Assembly: GCF_019710475.1 (NCBI RefSeq)
Contig: NZ_JAJFAX010000001.1
Span: 930,001-994,000 of the forward strand
DNA: 64,000 nt
Origin: Glycomyces sp. TRM65418
Lineage (GTDB): Bacteria > Actinomycetota > Actinomycetes > Mycobacteriales > Micromonosporaceae
Reading direction: 5' to 3'
Positions 51,602 through 60,595 of this stretch are shown here, in pieces. Under the pieces are notes generated by a model. It made no database searches, had not been told where the DNA came from, and worked only from the letters and a program-made list of their open reading frames with translations. The position numbers and the translations under genes are program-made. How positions within the stretch are numbered: the stretch's first letter is position 1; each line of letters opens with the position of its first letter.

Positions 51602-53464
51602 CTACTCGACGGCGTTGGCGGCCTGGTCTCGCAGCGACCGGGCGTGTTGTTCCAGGCCCATGAGTTGGCCGAAGAGCTTCATGTACTCGTCTTTGTCGGT
51701 GCTCGGGTTGATCCGCTGCAGCCGGCGCTTCAAGTCCGCCACCTCTGCGTCGACCACGGGCCTTTGGATGCGGGCCAAGATGGTGCGCACGTAGAGCGGA
51801 TCGGGTTCGCCCGCGATGCGCAGTTCCTCCACCGCGAGTTCGCTCACCAGCGCGCTCGCCGCGATCTCCTTGCAGGCGTTCTGCACCGCGGCGATCCAGT
51901 TGGCGCCCGCTGCGGCCTTCGCCGCTCCCCCGGCCGCTTCCACGGCCTCGCGGACCGCCCGGTAGTTCGGATCGGTGTACGGGGTGGCGTCGACCGCGTC
52001 GAAGTACGGACCGGCGATCTGGGGCTGCTGAAGGGCCACTTTCAAGACCTCCCGCTGAGCGCGCAGCTGGGTCGAGTCGGCTCGGGGCTCGCGCCTCGGT
52101 CCTGCGGGGGCCTCGGGTTGCCGGCCTGCGGTCGCGCCCTGGACGGCGCGGCGCAGTTCGGCCTTGTCCTTGCCGAGCCTCCCGGCGTAGACGCCGAGGT
52201 ACTCCTCGACCAGGCCCCGGTCCTTGACGCGGGCGAGGAGCGGCGCGATGGCGCGGGTGGCGTGGAGGCGGCCCTCGGCGGTGTCCAAGTCGTGCTTGGC
52301 GATCGCGCGTTCGAGCGCGAACTGGACCAGCGGCGTGTGCCGCTCGATGAGCTCGCGCACCGCCACGTCGCCGGCGCTCTGACGCAGCTCGCACGGGTCC
52401 TGCCCGCCGGGCGTGACCGCGATGTAGGTCTGGGAGACGAACCGCTGCTCCTCGTCGAAGGCCTTGAGCGCGGCCCGCTGGCCCGCCTCGTCGCCGTCGA
52501 AGGTGAAGATGATGCGCCCGTCCGCGGTCTCGGAGTCGAAGAGGAACCGCCGCAGGATGCGGATGTGCTCGGGCCCGAACGCGGTGCCGCAGGTCGCGAC
52601 CGCCATGGGGACGCCGGCCAGGTGGCAGGCCATGACGTCGGTGTAGCCCTCGACGATGACCACTCGGCCGGTCTTCGCGATCTCCTTGCGGGCCAGGTCG
52701 ATCCCGTAGAGAACCTGCGACTTCTTGTACAGGGGGGTTTCGGGGGTGTTGAGGTACTTGGGGCCCTGGTCGTCGTCGTAGAGCTTGCGCGCGCCGAAGC
52801 CGATCACCGAGCCGGACGAGTCGCGGATCGGCCAGACCAGGCGGCGGCGGAACCGGTCGATGAGACTGCCGGTGCGGGAGGGCTTGGCGAGCCCGGCCGT
52901 GGTCAACTCTTCAGCGGTGAAGCCCTTGGCGCGCAAGTGCTTCGTGAGCGCGTCCCAGCCGTCGGGGGCATAGCCGCAACCGAAGGTGGCGGCGGCCTCG
53001 CGGTCGAAACCGCGGGTGGTGAGGAACTGGCGGGCGGTGAGCGCCTCGGGTGAGAGGAGCTTCCCGGTGTAGAACTCGGCTGCCGCGGTGTGGGCGTCGA
53101 GCAGGCGCTGCTTGAGGCCCGGCTGGCCGGAGGGGCCGCGCTGGGGGCGGCCGTCGATGTCCTCGTAAGTGAGCTTGAGCCCGGCGCGGCCGGCGAGTCG
53201 TTCGACCGCCTCCACGAAGGTGAGCCCGTCGAGCTCGGTGAGAAAGGTGATGGCGTCGCCGCCGACGCCGCAGCCGAAGCAGTGGTAGACGCCGCGTGCG
53301 GGCGTGACGTTGAAGCTCGGCGAGCGCTCGTCGTGGAACGGGCACAGGCCCTTGAGGTTGCCGCCGCCCGCGTTGCGCAGGGTGACGCGCTCGCCGATGA
53401 CCTCGGCGATATCCACCCGTTCACGCACCAGTTGGATATCGGCGTCCCGGATTCGCCCCGCCAC
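51602..53464 (-). CDS. dnaG: DNA primase DnaG
   Basis: A 620-residue replicative primase that lays RNA primers for DNA polymerase III. The CHC2 zinc finger is complete (Cys41, His44, Cys62, Cys65 in CPFH...HCFGCG). The TOPRIM core has VVIVEGYTDVMA and TFDGDEAGQRAAL. The C-terminal helicase-binding region ends the protein. Length matches actinobacterial DnaG. AGAAGAGGTGAACA precedes the GTG. It is not part of the rpsU-dnaG-rpoD operon known in Gram-negatives. Confidence 0.96.
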   Translation of the reverse strand: MAGRIRDADIQLVRERVDIAEVIGERVTLRNAGGGNLKGLCPFHDERSPSFNVTPARGVYHCFGCGVGGDAITFLTELDGLTFVEAVERLAGRAGLKLTYEDIDGRPQRGPSGQPGLKQRLLDAHTAAAEFYTGKLLSPEALTARQFLTTRGFDREAAATFGCGYAPDGWDALTKHLRAKGFTAEELTTAGLAKPSRTGSLIDRFRRRLVWPIRDSSGSVIGFGARKLYDDDQGPKYLNTPETPLYKKSQVLYGIDLARKEIAKTGRVVIVEGYTDVMACHLAGVPMAVATCGTAFGPEHIRILRRFLFDSETADGRIIFTFDGDEAGQRAALKAFDEEQRFVSQTYIAVTPGGQDPCELRQSAGDVAVRELIERHTPLVQFALERAIAKHDLDTAEGRLHATRAIAPLLARVKDRGLVEEYLGVYAGRLGKDKAELRRAVQGATAGRQPEAPAGPRREPRADSTQLRAQREVLKVALQQPQIAGPYFDAVDATPYTDPNYRAVREAVEAAGGAAKAAAGANWIAAVQNACKEIAASALVSELAVEELRIAGEPDPLYVRTILARIQRPVVDAEVADLKRRLQRINPSTDKDEYMKLFGQLMGLEQHARSLRDQAANAVE

Positions 53465-54084
53465 TGTTCACCTCTTCTCGCTGCCACTGTCATTCTGCCC
53501 GGTCGGTACGACAGCGCGCCCGCAGACGTCGCCCGGTGTGAGCCCGCTGCTGAGGCCGGCCTCGGCAGGGCCGGGACGGGCGAGAGGAACAGGGGTCGAG
53601 CGGTGACCGGATTCGTGTGGCCTGTGACTTCAGAAGGGGCCAGGGCGGGTAGACGGGCAGAGAGTCATCAGAGGCAGGACTGGGAGCGGCGGGGGTGGGG
53701 AGTCGCGGATCTGGGCTGCTGCTTCGGACGTGTCGCGAGACGGGCCGATGCGGGCGGGACCCGGGGTCCATGCGTTCGCCTTGGCCTTCCGCTCGAGAAG
53801 GTCGACTCCGAGATCGGCGCTCGTCACCCGACCTCGCCTCCGAACGCGCTCAGGCGGCCGGACACGTCCGGTGATCGAAAGCGGACCGCGCCGAACCCGA
53901 AAGGCGGCCTCCCCATCGAGCGTCGGTAATGTCACGTGTCACATCTCTTCGCGAGGCCCGTTCACGGAACGCATTGGCGCTGAAGACGATCGCGATGCCG
54001 GAACCGCTGTACCATGTGTCCCGTCAGCACCTTTCCCGACCACGCCTCACGGATGCGCGGTCCGATCCGCTAGAGTCGCCTATC
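53465..54084. other. 620-bp intergenic region between dnaG and the Gln-rich membrane protein gene
   Basis: No supported gene. A weak minus-strand frame (53630-53935) lacks the local third-position G/C bias and is not called. A TGTCACgTGTCACA-type repeat lies at 53930-53943, with a CACGTG core. TAGAGT at 54071-54076 ends eight bases before the next ATG and could be the -10 of a leaderless promoter. A small RNA cannot be excluded. Confidence 0.4.
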
Positions 54085-57078
54085 ATGCCGGACCCATCGC
54101 CCGAGCAGCCGCCCTCCTGGCCTCCCACCAGTGAACCGGCGGCCACACCCACCAATCCGCCCCGAATCACCGCGCGCGGGGTGGGCCATTTGCCGTCCAC
54201 CGCGCCGGAGGACGAGCCGTCGGCGACCGACCGGGCTCAGCGTCCGCCTACGGGTGGCGTCTACGGCGAACCGGCACAGCAGTCCGGGCCGTACGAGGAG
54301 CTCGACCCCGACTCCCGCCCGAGTGAATGGGGCGGCGCCTTCGGCGACCCGACCCCGGGCGTACCCCAGCAGCCGGGACCCCAGCAACCGCAGAGCACCC
54401 CGGACGCCGGCCCCGGCTCCGCTCCGAACGCGAACTACGAGGCCCCCGCTCAGCAGAACGAGTGGGGCGAGGCCCCCGACTGGCCGCCGAAATCGAGCCA
54501 GGACTGGATGGCCCAGCAGTCGCAGACCGGCTGGGGCCTGACGAACGGCGGGGCCGCGTGGCCCGGGCCGAGCCCGGTGCCGCCGGCCGAATCTGCTCCG
54601 CAGACGCCCGCCGACCAGTCGTTCCCTCCTGAATCGGGTTCGGCGCCTTATGGTTCTCCGACTCCCGGGACCGCATTCGCTCCGCCGCCCCAGGACACGC
54701 CGCAGCAGGCCGGCCAGGAGGCGAGCGGCGGGAGCCTCGAGTTCCCCGAGCTGCGCGCCGACCCGTACGAGGCCGACGTCTACGGCCACGCCCAGTATCG
54801 CGGCGAGGCCGGGGGCCAGGACCTGTACCAGTCGGACCCGTACCAGGCCGATCGGCTTCAGGCCGAGGCCGAGCGGGCACGCCAGGAGTACCAGGCCCAG
54901 CAGCAGAGCGGCCCGTTCCCGCCCGCGCCGCAGCAGGACCCCTACGGCGAGGCCCCTGCGGGCCGGCAGGGCGCTCCCGGCGCCTACGGCACGGGGGCGG
55001 ACGCCTACGCCGCCGAGCAGCCGTATCAGCCCGAGGCGCAGGCGGACCCTTACTTCGGCGGACAGCAGTCCCCGGAGGCGCCGCAGAACCCCTACTTCCC
55101 CGACCAGCCCTCCTATGAGGACCAGTCTCGCGGCGAGCAGCCGTTCGGCGAAGCGCCCTTCGCCGACCACGGATACCAGGCCCAGCAAGGGCAGCAGGCG
55201 CAGCAGGCGTTCCAGAGTCAGCCGGGCCAGGCCTTCCAGGATCCGGCCTCCGCGGACCAGGCCTTCCAAGAGCAGGGCGTCCAGGACCCGGCACACCAAG
55301 ACCAAGCGGGCCACCGGGGCCAGGCCTTCCAGGATTCGTCGGTGCAGGTCACCGGCGGCGACACGCTCCCGTCCGAGGCCGTGCCCGCGCAGCGCAGCGG
55401 CGAGGAGAGCGCGGCCCTCGAGGCTCCGGCCCGACCCGAGTCGCGCGACGCCCGCGTCTCCCCGCCGACCCATGTCGGCGTCCGCTACGCCATCTACGGC
55501 ATCGGCGGCCTCATCACGCTGGGCCTGATCATCGGCATCGTCATCATGCTCGGCGCCACTCCCCCGGAGGAACCGGGCCAGCAGGGTCAGAACTCCGAAG
55601 GCGACACCTCCAACGAGAGCCCTGCCGCCGACGACGCCCTGACCCCCGAGCGCTACGCCGAACTCGCCGCCGCCGCGGGCACCGCCGAATGGTTCTCGTG
55701 GCGCTACGGCGATGCCGGCGAGAACAGCGCGGAAGAGCTGCCGCAGGCGAGCGGCGACGCGGTCGCCACCGAGCCGCTGCTCGACGGGGCGGCCGACCGC
55801 AGCATCCAGGGCCAGCTCGGCTACGTCACCGACGAATCCGGCCTGTCCGGAATCGACCACGTGACCGCCGTCGAGACCACCGACACGCTCCTCGGCATCG
55901 CACCCCGCGCAGGCGGCAAGTTCACCGAGGACGGCGCGCCCGAACTCGAACTCCAAGAGGGCGCCACCGCGGACTGCCTCGCAGGGCTCGGCGTCGAACT
56001 CGGCGAACCCGTCGCGCTGGCCCGCCCCGAGCAGAGCGAAGAGGTCAACGCCCACTCGGTGATCGCGTTCTCCTCGGGGGTCATCGCCACCGCGGGCATC
56101 AGCGGCGCGCAGGGCGGCACCTGCCTCCAGCTCCCGGCCGGGCAGGTCCCGACCGACGTGGCCCTCACCGACGGCAACGAGCTGGCGCTGGTGACCACCT
56201 GGACGCCCGAGTCGCAGACCGGTTCGCTCGTGGTCATCGCCCTGGGCGACAAGAGCGGCTCGTACCAGTCGAGCTGGTCGGAGTCCTACCCCGGCCTGCC
56301 GAACCCCGGCCACTTCGCCGCCGCCGAGATCCTCGGCACTGTCGAACTGCCGTTCAGCGCACCGACCTCGGTCGACGCCTGGTCCGACTCGGGCGGTTCG
56401 CTCGCCGACCAGCGCGGCACCGTCGAGGACGGGGCCGGCCGCGACAACGTGGCCGGCGCCGGTTACGCCATCGTCGGCGACCTGGACGCGAGCCAGGTCG
56501 CGGTCGTGGACCTCGCCTCGACGTTCCAGGGCCTGGCCGCGCGGCACTACGACGGCGCCGAGTTCGCGTTCGACGCGACCGCCGGCGAGGCGGTCGCCTT
56601 CGACGGCGGCGTGGCCGACGTGGCCGCGACCGAGGGCGCCTCGGCCGTCGCGACCGGCGACGGCGTGGTGCACGAACTCGACGGCGAGCTGAAGGAGACC
56701 GCCGCGACCCAGGTCGGCGCGAACCCGACCTGCCTCGTGGTGGGGACGCAGAGCGGCGCGTTCATCGCGACGAGCCGCGGCGAGGCCAAGATCAGCTGGG
56801 TTTCCGGCGGCGCGATCGCCAAGGAGCTCGCGGACTCGCGCATGACCGACCCGATATGCGCCTCGGAGACCCCGGCCCTGGACGCGAAGGGCTACGACGG
56901 CACCGCCGCAGTGGTGCTGGTCGCGGACTACGAGGGCCAGCGGCTGCACGGGTACCTGGACGGCGAGGCGTCGATCCCGGGCGGTGCGACCGTGGGAGGC
57001 GACGGCTTCACGTACGGCGGCGCCTACGAGGTCGCGGGCAAGCCCTGGGGCGTCTCGGTGACCGTGGACCTGGAGTAG
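54085..57078 (+). CDS. Gln/Pro-rich single-pass membrane protein with large C-terminal domain
   Basis: A 997-residue protein of unknown function. Residues 1-465 are disordered-looking, rich in Gln, Pro, Gly, Ala and Tyr, with recurrent QAFQ, DPYG and QPYQ-type motifs. One membrane span lies at about 468-492 (YGIGGLITLGLIIGIVIMLG). The remaining 500 residues are Gly/Asp/Thr-rich with regular beta-strand-like spacing and could form a beta-propeller outside the cell. No signal peptide is present, so the span is the likely anchor and the N-terminus cytoplasmic. No Shine-Dalgarno precedes the ATG. I recognise no family. Confidence 0.8.
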   Translation: MPDPSPEQPPSWPPTSEPAATPTNPPRITARGVGHLPSTAPEDEPSATDRAQRPPTGGVYGEPAQQSGPYEELDPDSRPSEWGGAFGDPTPGVPQQPGPQQPQSTPDAGPGSAPNANYEAPAQQNEWGEAPDWPPKSSQDWMAQQSQTGWGLTNGGAAWPGPSPVPPAESAPQTPADQSFPPESGSAPYGSPTPGTAFAPPPQDTPQQAGQEASGGSLEFPELRADPYEADVYGHAQYRGEAGGQDLYQSDPYQADRLQAEAERARQEYQAQQQSGPFPPAPQQDPYGEAPAGRQGAPGAYGTGADAYAAEQPYQPEAQADPYFGGQQSPEAPQNPYFPDQPSYEDQSRGEQPFGEAPFADHGYQAQQGQQAQQAFQSQPGQAFQDPASADQAFQEQGVQDPAHQDQAGHRGQAFQDSSVQVTGGDTLPSEAVPAQRSGEESAALEAPARPESRDARVSPPTHVGVRYAIYGIGGLITLGLIIGIVIMLGATPPEEPGQQGQNSEGDTSNESPAADDALTPERYAELAAAAGTAEWFSWRYGDAGENSAEELPQASGDAVATEPLLDGAADRSIQGQLGYVTDESGLSGIDHVTAVETTDTLLGIAPRAGGKFTEDGAPELELQEGATADCLAGLGVELGEPVALARPEQSEEVNAHSVIAFSSGVIATAGISGAQGGTCLQLPAGQVPTDVALTDGNELALVTTWTPESQTGSLVVIALGDKSGSYQSSWSESYPGLPNPGHFAAAEILGTVELPFSAPTSVDAWSDSGGSLADQRGTVEDGAGRDNVAGAGYAIVGDLDASQVAVVDLASTFQGLAARHYDGAEFAFDATAGEAVAFDGGVADVAATEGASAVATGDGVVHELDGELKETAATQVGANPTCLVVGTQSGAFIATSRGEAKISWVSGGAIAKELADSRMTDPICASETPALDAKGYDGTAAVVLVADYEGQRLHGYLDGEASIPGGATVGGDGFTYGGAYEVAGKPWGVSVTVDLE

Positions 57079-57155
57079 CCGGAGCAATGAGCTGGAACAG
57101 CTGAACAGGGCTGAACAGTCAGAGCAGCTGAGACTGCACCTGCGATGAGCGAGAG

Positions 57156-57185
57156 AAGGCCGCCCGGCGATCGCCGGGCGGCCTT
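57156..57185 (+). terminator. Terminator hairpin
   Basis: A perfect 30-bp palindrome (15-base arms meeting at 57170/57171) lies 78 bases after the stop of the membrane-protein gene. Confidence 0.8.
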
Positions 57186-57485
57186 CCGCGTACTTCGCGT
57201 ACGGCGTTGGGCCGCAAGCGGACGCTCGGGCGACTGACACGAAGGCCCGCGCCGACCGTTGTGGGCGCGAGCGGAGTTTGTGACTGTTTCGGTTGTGCCC
57301 CATGTCTTCTGCGCTTCGATCATGAGGGACGGTTCACGGCTCGTCGCGCGTTCGTCGACGACCGGGTACGTTGTGCTGACCCGATCGAGATCCGGGCGGG
57401 CAAGCACGTACCAGACGGCGCAGGGCCGCAGAGGACTGCGAGGGCGGTACAGGAACCATGGAAGGCAGAGGCGACACAGGCGGTC
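57186..57485. other. Leader/promoter region of the CNNM-family gene
   Basis: 300 bases with no supported gene. Frames opening here run into the next gene but lack typical start signals and domain sequence. I see no strong promoter or operator. Confidence 0.4.
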
Positions 57486-58766
57486 ATGGACGGTTACGGT
57501 TTCAATCTCGCGCTCGTCGGCGTGCTGGTGCTGCTGAACGCGCTCTTCGCGGGGAGCGAGATGGCGCTGGTGTCGCTGCGCGAAGGGCAGTTGCGCACGC
57601 TGGAACGCGAGCAGGGCAAGGGCGGGGGAACGCTGGTACGGCTCGCGCGGGACCCGAACCGGTTCCTGGCGACCATCCAGATCGGCATCACCCTCGCCGG
57701 ATTCCTCGCCTCGGCAACGGCCGCGGTGTCCCTCGCCGAGCCGATCGTGCCCGCATTGCGCTTCCTCGGCGGCGCGGCGGACATGGTGGCCGTCGGCCTC
57801 GTGACGGTGGTGCTGACGTTCTTCACCCTGGTGTTCGGCGAGCTGGCGCCCAAGCGGCTGGCCATGCAGCACTCGCTGCGGTGGGCGCTCCTGGCCGCCA
57901 AGCCGCTCGACGTCCTGTCGGCCTTCGCGCGCCCGGCCGTGTGGGCGCTGAGCGCCTCGACGAACCTGGTGGTCCGCGTCTTCGGCGGCGGCACGGCGAC
58001 CGATCCGGAGCAGATGAGCCCCTCAGAGCTGCGGGAACTCGTGTCCGGGCAGCGGGCGCTCAATGCGGAGCAGCGGGAGATCATCGTGGGCACGCTGGAG
58101 ATCCACGCCCGGCGTCTGCGCGAGGTGCTGGTGCCGCGCCGCGCGGTGTTCACACTGCCGTCCGACATGGAGGTCGCCGAGGCGCGGGCGCGGTTGGCGG
58201 CGTCGGGGCACTCAAGGGCGCCCGTGACCGGACCGACGGGCCTGGACGACGTGATCGGCGTCGTGCACCTGCGGAACCTCCTCGACGATGGGTCGAGCCT
58301 GACCGCGGCCATGCGCCCGGCCGTGGTGTTCCCCGATTCACTGCGCGTCTCGGACGCGCTGCGCCGGTTCAAGGCCGACCGCCAGCAGTTCGCGGTGGTC
58401 GTGGACGAGCACGGCGGGATCGACGGGATCGTCACGCTGGAGGACCTGCTGGAGGAGGTCGTCGGCGAGATCTACGACGAGACCGACCGGGACGTGATGG
58501 GCGTGGTCCGCCGGGAGGACGGCATGATGACCGTGCCGGGGACGTTCCCGATGCACGACTTGGAGGACTTGGGCGTCGAGCTCGTCGACCGGCCCGAAGG
58601 CGGCTACACGACGGTCGCGGGCCTGGTGCTGGCACGGCTCGGCCGCCTGCCGGAGGCCGCGGGCGAGACGGTGCGGGTCTCGGGCTGGGACTTCGAGGTC
58701 GCCGGGGTCGAGCAGCACGCGATCACGACGGTGGGGATCCGCCGGGCGCCGCGTTCAGAGCCATGA
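57486..58766 (+). CDS. CNNM/CorC (hemolysin C) family membrane protein
   Basis: A 426-residue protein. The N-terminal DUF21/CNNM domain has four hydrophobic segments with NALFAGSEMALVSLREGQLR and ARDPNRFLATIQIGITLAGF. Two CBS domains follow (PRRAVFTLP...; IGVVHLRNLLDDG; VVVDEHGGIDGIVTLEDLLE), then a C-terminal CorC_HlyC domain. Relatives move magnesium or cobalt or regulate such transport; 'hemolysin' is a historical name. The gene lies 60 bases upstream of a DusB-like gene on the same strand. Confidence 0.9.
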   Translation: MDGYGFNLALVGVLVLLNALFAGSEMALVSLREGQLRTLEREQGKGGGTLVRLARDPNRFLATIQIGITLAGFLASATAAVSLAEPIVPALRFLGGAADMVAVGLVTVVLTFFTLVFGELAPKRLAMQHSLRWALLAAKPLDVLSAFARPAVWALSASTNLVVRVFGGGTATDPEQMSPSELRELVSGQRALNAEQREIIVGTLEIHARRLREVLVPRRAVFTLPSDMEVAEARARLAASGHSRAPVTGPTGLDDVIGVVHLRNLLDDGSSLTAAMRPAVVFPDSLRVSDALRRFKADRQQFAVVVDEHGGIDGIVTLEDLLEEVVGEIYDETDRDVMGVVRREDGMMTVPGTFPMHDLEDLGVELVDRPEGGYTTVAGLVLARLGRLPEAAGETVRVSGWDFEVAGVEQHAITTVGIRRAPRSEP

Positions 58767-58826
58767 GGTCCGTGCGGCGCGTCACCGGTGGGGGCGGTGC
58801 CGCGGGTCCGCTGGAATAATGGACCG

Positions 58827-59990
58827 GTGACCGACTCGCTCTCGCTCGCGGGGAAGCCCGTCTCCCCGCCCGTCGTCCTGGCCCCCATGGCCGGGATCAC
58901 GAATCTGCCGTTCCGCAAGCTCTGCCGTGAGCAGGGGGCGGGTGTCTACGTGTGCGAGATGATCACGACCGTGGCGCTCACCGAGCGCAACCCGAAGACG
59001 ATGCGGCTGATCGAGTTCGATCCCGAGGAGGAGACTCGCAGCCTCCAGCTGTACGGCGTCGACCCGGTCGGGATGCGCAAGGCCGTGCAGATGGTCGTGG
59101 ACGAGGATCTCGCCGACCACATCGACCTCAACTTCGGCTGCCCCGTGCCGAAGGTGACCCGGCGCGGCGGCGGCTCGGCGCTCCCGTGGAAGCGGCGGCT
59201 GTTCCGCGAGATCGTGACCGCGGCGGTCGAGACGGCCGCCGTGAGGGACCTCCCGGTCACCGTCAAGATGCGCAAGGGCATCGACGACGACCACCTGACG
59301 TATCTCGAAGCGGGCCGGATCGCCCAGGACGCGGGGGTCGCGTGGGTGGCGCTGCACGGCCGCACCGCCGCCGAGCGCTACTCCGGCACCGCCGACTGGG
59401 ACGCCATCGCGGACCTCAAGGAGCACTTGGACGTCCCGGTCCTCGGCAACGGGGACGTCTGGGAGGCCGACGACGCGCTGCGCATGGTGGAGCAGACCGG
59501 CTGCGACGGCGTCGTGGTCGGCCGCGGCTGCCTGGGCCGGCCGTGGCTCTTCGGCGACCTGGAGGCCGCGTTCCGCGGCGGGACCGAACGTCGGATGCCG
59601 ACGCTGGGCGAGGTCGCGACGGTCATGCTGCGGCACGCGCAGCTGCTCGTGGAGTGGATCGCCGGGGCCGAGTCCTACGAGGCGCGTCGGAACATCTCGG
59701 CGGAGGAGCACGGCTGCAAGGAGTTCCGCAAGCACGTGGCCTGGTACTTGAAGGGCTTCCCGGTGGGCGGCGAGCTGCGGCGGGCACTGTCGATGGTGTC
59801 CTCGCTGAACGAGCTGGAGGACCTCCTCGGGAAGCTCGACGCCGACGCGCCGTTCCCGGAGTCGACCATCGGCAAGCCGCGGGGCCGCACCAACAGCCCG
59901 GGCAAGGTGACGCTGCCCGACGGCTGGCTGGACGACCGCGACGACGTCCAGGTCCCCGAAGGCGCCGAGATCGACTCCTCGGGGGGCTGA
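58827..59990 (+). CDS. dusB: tRNA-dihydrouridine synthase (DusB-like)
   Basis: A 387-residue FMN enzyme reducing uridine in the tRNA D-loop. The TIM barrel begins VVLAPMAGITNLPFRKLC; the catalytic Cys is in NFGCPVPKVTRRGGGSAL; VKMRKGIDD, LHGRTAAERYSG and GNGDVWEADDAL complete the family set. The C-terminal helical RNA-binding domain is present. The GTG is preceded only by GAATAATGGACCG, which may itself be a -10, so a leaderless start is possible. Actinobacterial members usually carry the DusB label. Confidence 0.92.
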   Translation: MTDSLSLAGKPVSPPVVLAPMAGITNLPFRKLCREQGAGVYVCEMITTVALTERNPKTMRLIEFDPEEETRSLQLYGVDPVGMRKAVQMVVDEDLADHIDLNFGCPVPKVTRRGGGSALPWKRRLFREIVTAAVETAAVRDLPVTVKMRKGIDDDHLTYLEAGRIAQDAGVAWVALHGRTAAERYSGTADWDAIADLKEHLDVPVLGNGDVWEADDALRMVEQTGCDGVVVGRGCLGRPWLFGDLEAAFRGGTERRMPTLGEVATVMLRHAQLLVEWIAGAESYEARRNISAEEHGCKEFRKHVAWYLKGFPVGGELRRALSMVSSLNELEDLLGKLDADAPFPESTIGKPRGRTNSPGKVTLPDGWLDDRDDVQVPEGAEIDSSGG

Positions 59991-60132
59991 GCGGCTCCTG
60001 TACGGGCTCTCCATCGAGGCGCGTCCCGGGTTGGACGCCGGAAGGCGGGGGGAGCGGCGTTCGGCGGACGGGGAGCGTCGGTTCTCTCAACGCCGCGAGA
60101 AGGCGCAGAGAGAGCTCAGAGAACGGCAGAGA

Positions 60133-60165
60133 AAGAGGGACCTCCGGTGCCGGGAGGTCCCTCTT
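60133..60165 (+). terminator. Terminator of the dus gene
   Basis: A 13-bp stem (60133-60145 with 60153-60165, 7-base loop) in the dus-L31 gap, about 145 bases after the dus stop. The rest of this 353-bp gap carries the 25-bp repeats described separately. Confidence 0.75.
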
Positions 60166-60256
60166 GCCCTTAGTCGGCGGCCCTCATTCGCCAAGGGACT
60201 GCCCGCCTGCGTCCGGCGGCGCTACGCCGCCGTGCAGGAAGCGGCACTGCGCCGCG

Positions 60257-60347
60257 TTGAGGCCGGCAGTATCGCGCCGTCTCGAGGCCGGCGGCATCAC
60301 GCCCCTCGAGACCAGCAGCGCTGCGCCGTCTCGAGGCCGGTCGTTAC
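60257..60347. repeat. 25-bp imperfect tandem repeat
   Basis: Three full units (60257-60281, 60282-60305, 60306-60330) and a partial fourth (60331-60347) share TCGAGgCCgGCaG and a CGCCgTC end. The array covers the 3' flank of the L31B gene and its last codon region. Between units the differences are scattered. It may serve as a weak terminator or simply be a slippage product. Confidence 0.6.
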
Positions 60348-60595
60348 TTGGCCTCTTTGCCGTACTTCTTGTAGAACTTGGCGACCCGGCCCTCGTCGTC
60401 CAGGACGCGGCTCTTGCCGGTCCAGAACGGGTGCGAGGCCGAGGAGATCTGCACGTCGATCACCGGATAGGTGCGGCCGTCCTCCCATTCGACGGTCTCG
60501 GCCGATGAGACCGTCGACCGGGTGAGAAAGGCGAAGTCCGCGCCGCGGTCGCGGAAGACGACGTAGTCGTATTTCGGGTGGATGCCTTGCTTCAT
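60344..60595 (-). CDS. rpmE2: 50S ribosomal protein L31 type B (zinc-free paralogue)
   Basis: An 83-residue L31 of the C-minus type. It starts [20 protein letters not shown] and has [20 protein letters not shown], but lacks the CxxC zinc ribbon of standard L31. Such paralogues replace zinc-binding L31 when zinc is scarce, releasing zinc. The ATG overlaps the stop of the CobW-like gene (ATGA), so the two are translated together, downstream of the Zur box. Confidence 0.95.
   Translation of the reverse strand: MKQGIHPKYDYVVFRDRGADFAFLTRSTVSSAETVEWEDGRTYPVIDVQISSASHPFWTGKSRVLDDEGRVAKFYKKYGKEAK

Noticed and set aside
53630-53935. Minus-strand frame of 101 codons in the dnaG upstream gap
   Set aside because: Third codon positions are mixed rather than G/C-dominated and no clear start signal or family is seen.
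57087-57132. Short GCTGAACAG-type direct repeats after the Gln-rich gene
   Set aside because: Only two or three imperfect 9-base copies; too little to call a repeat array or a site.
54070-57303. 1077-codon minus-strand frame antisense to the Gln-rich protein gene
   Set aside because: The plus-strand frame has the membrane span, coherent domain layout and a following terminator; the antisense frame is Arg/Val/Leu-rich with no domain.
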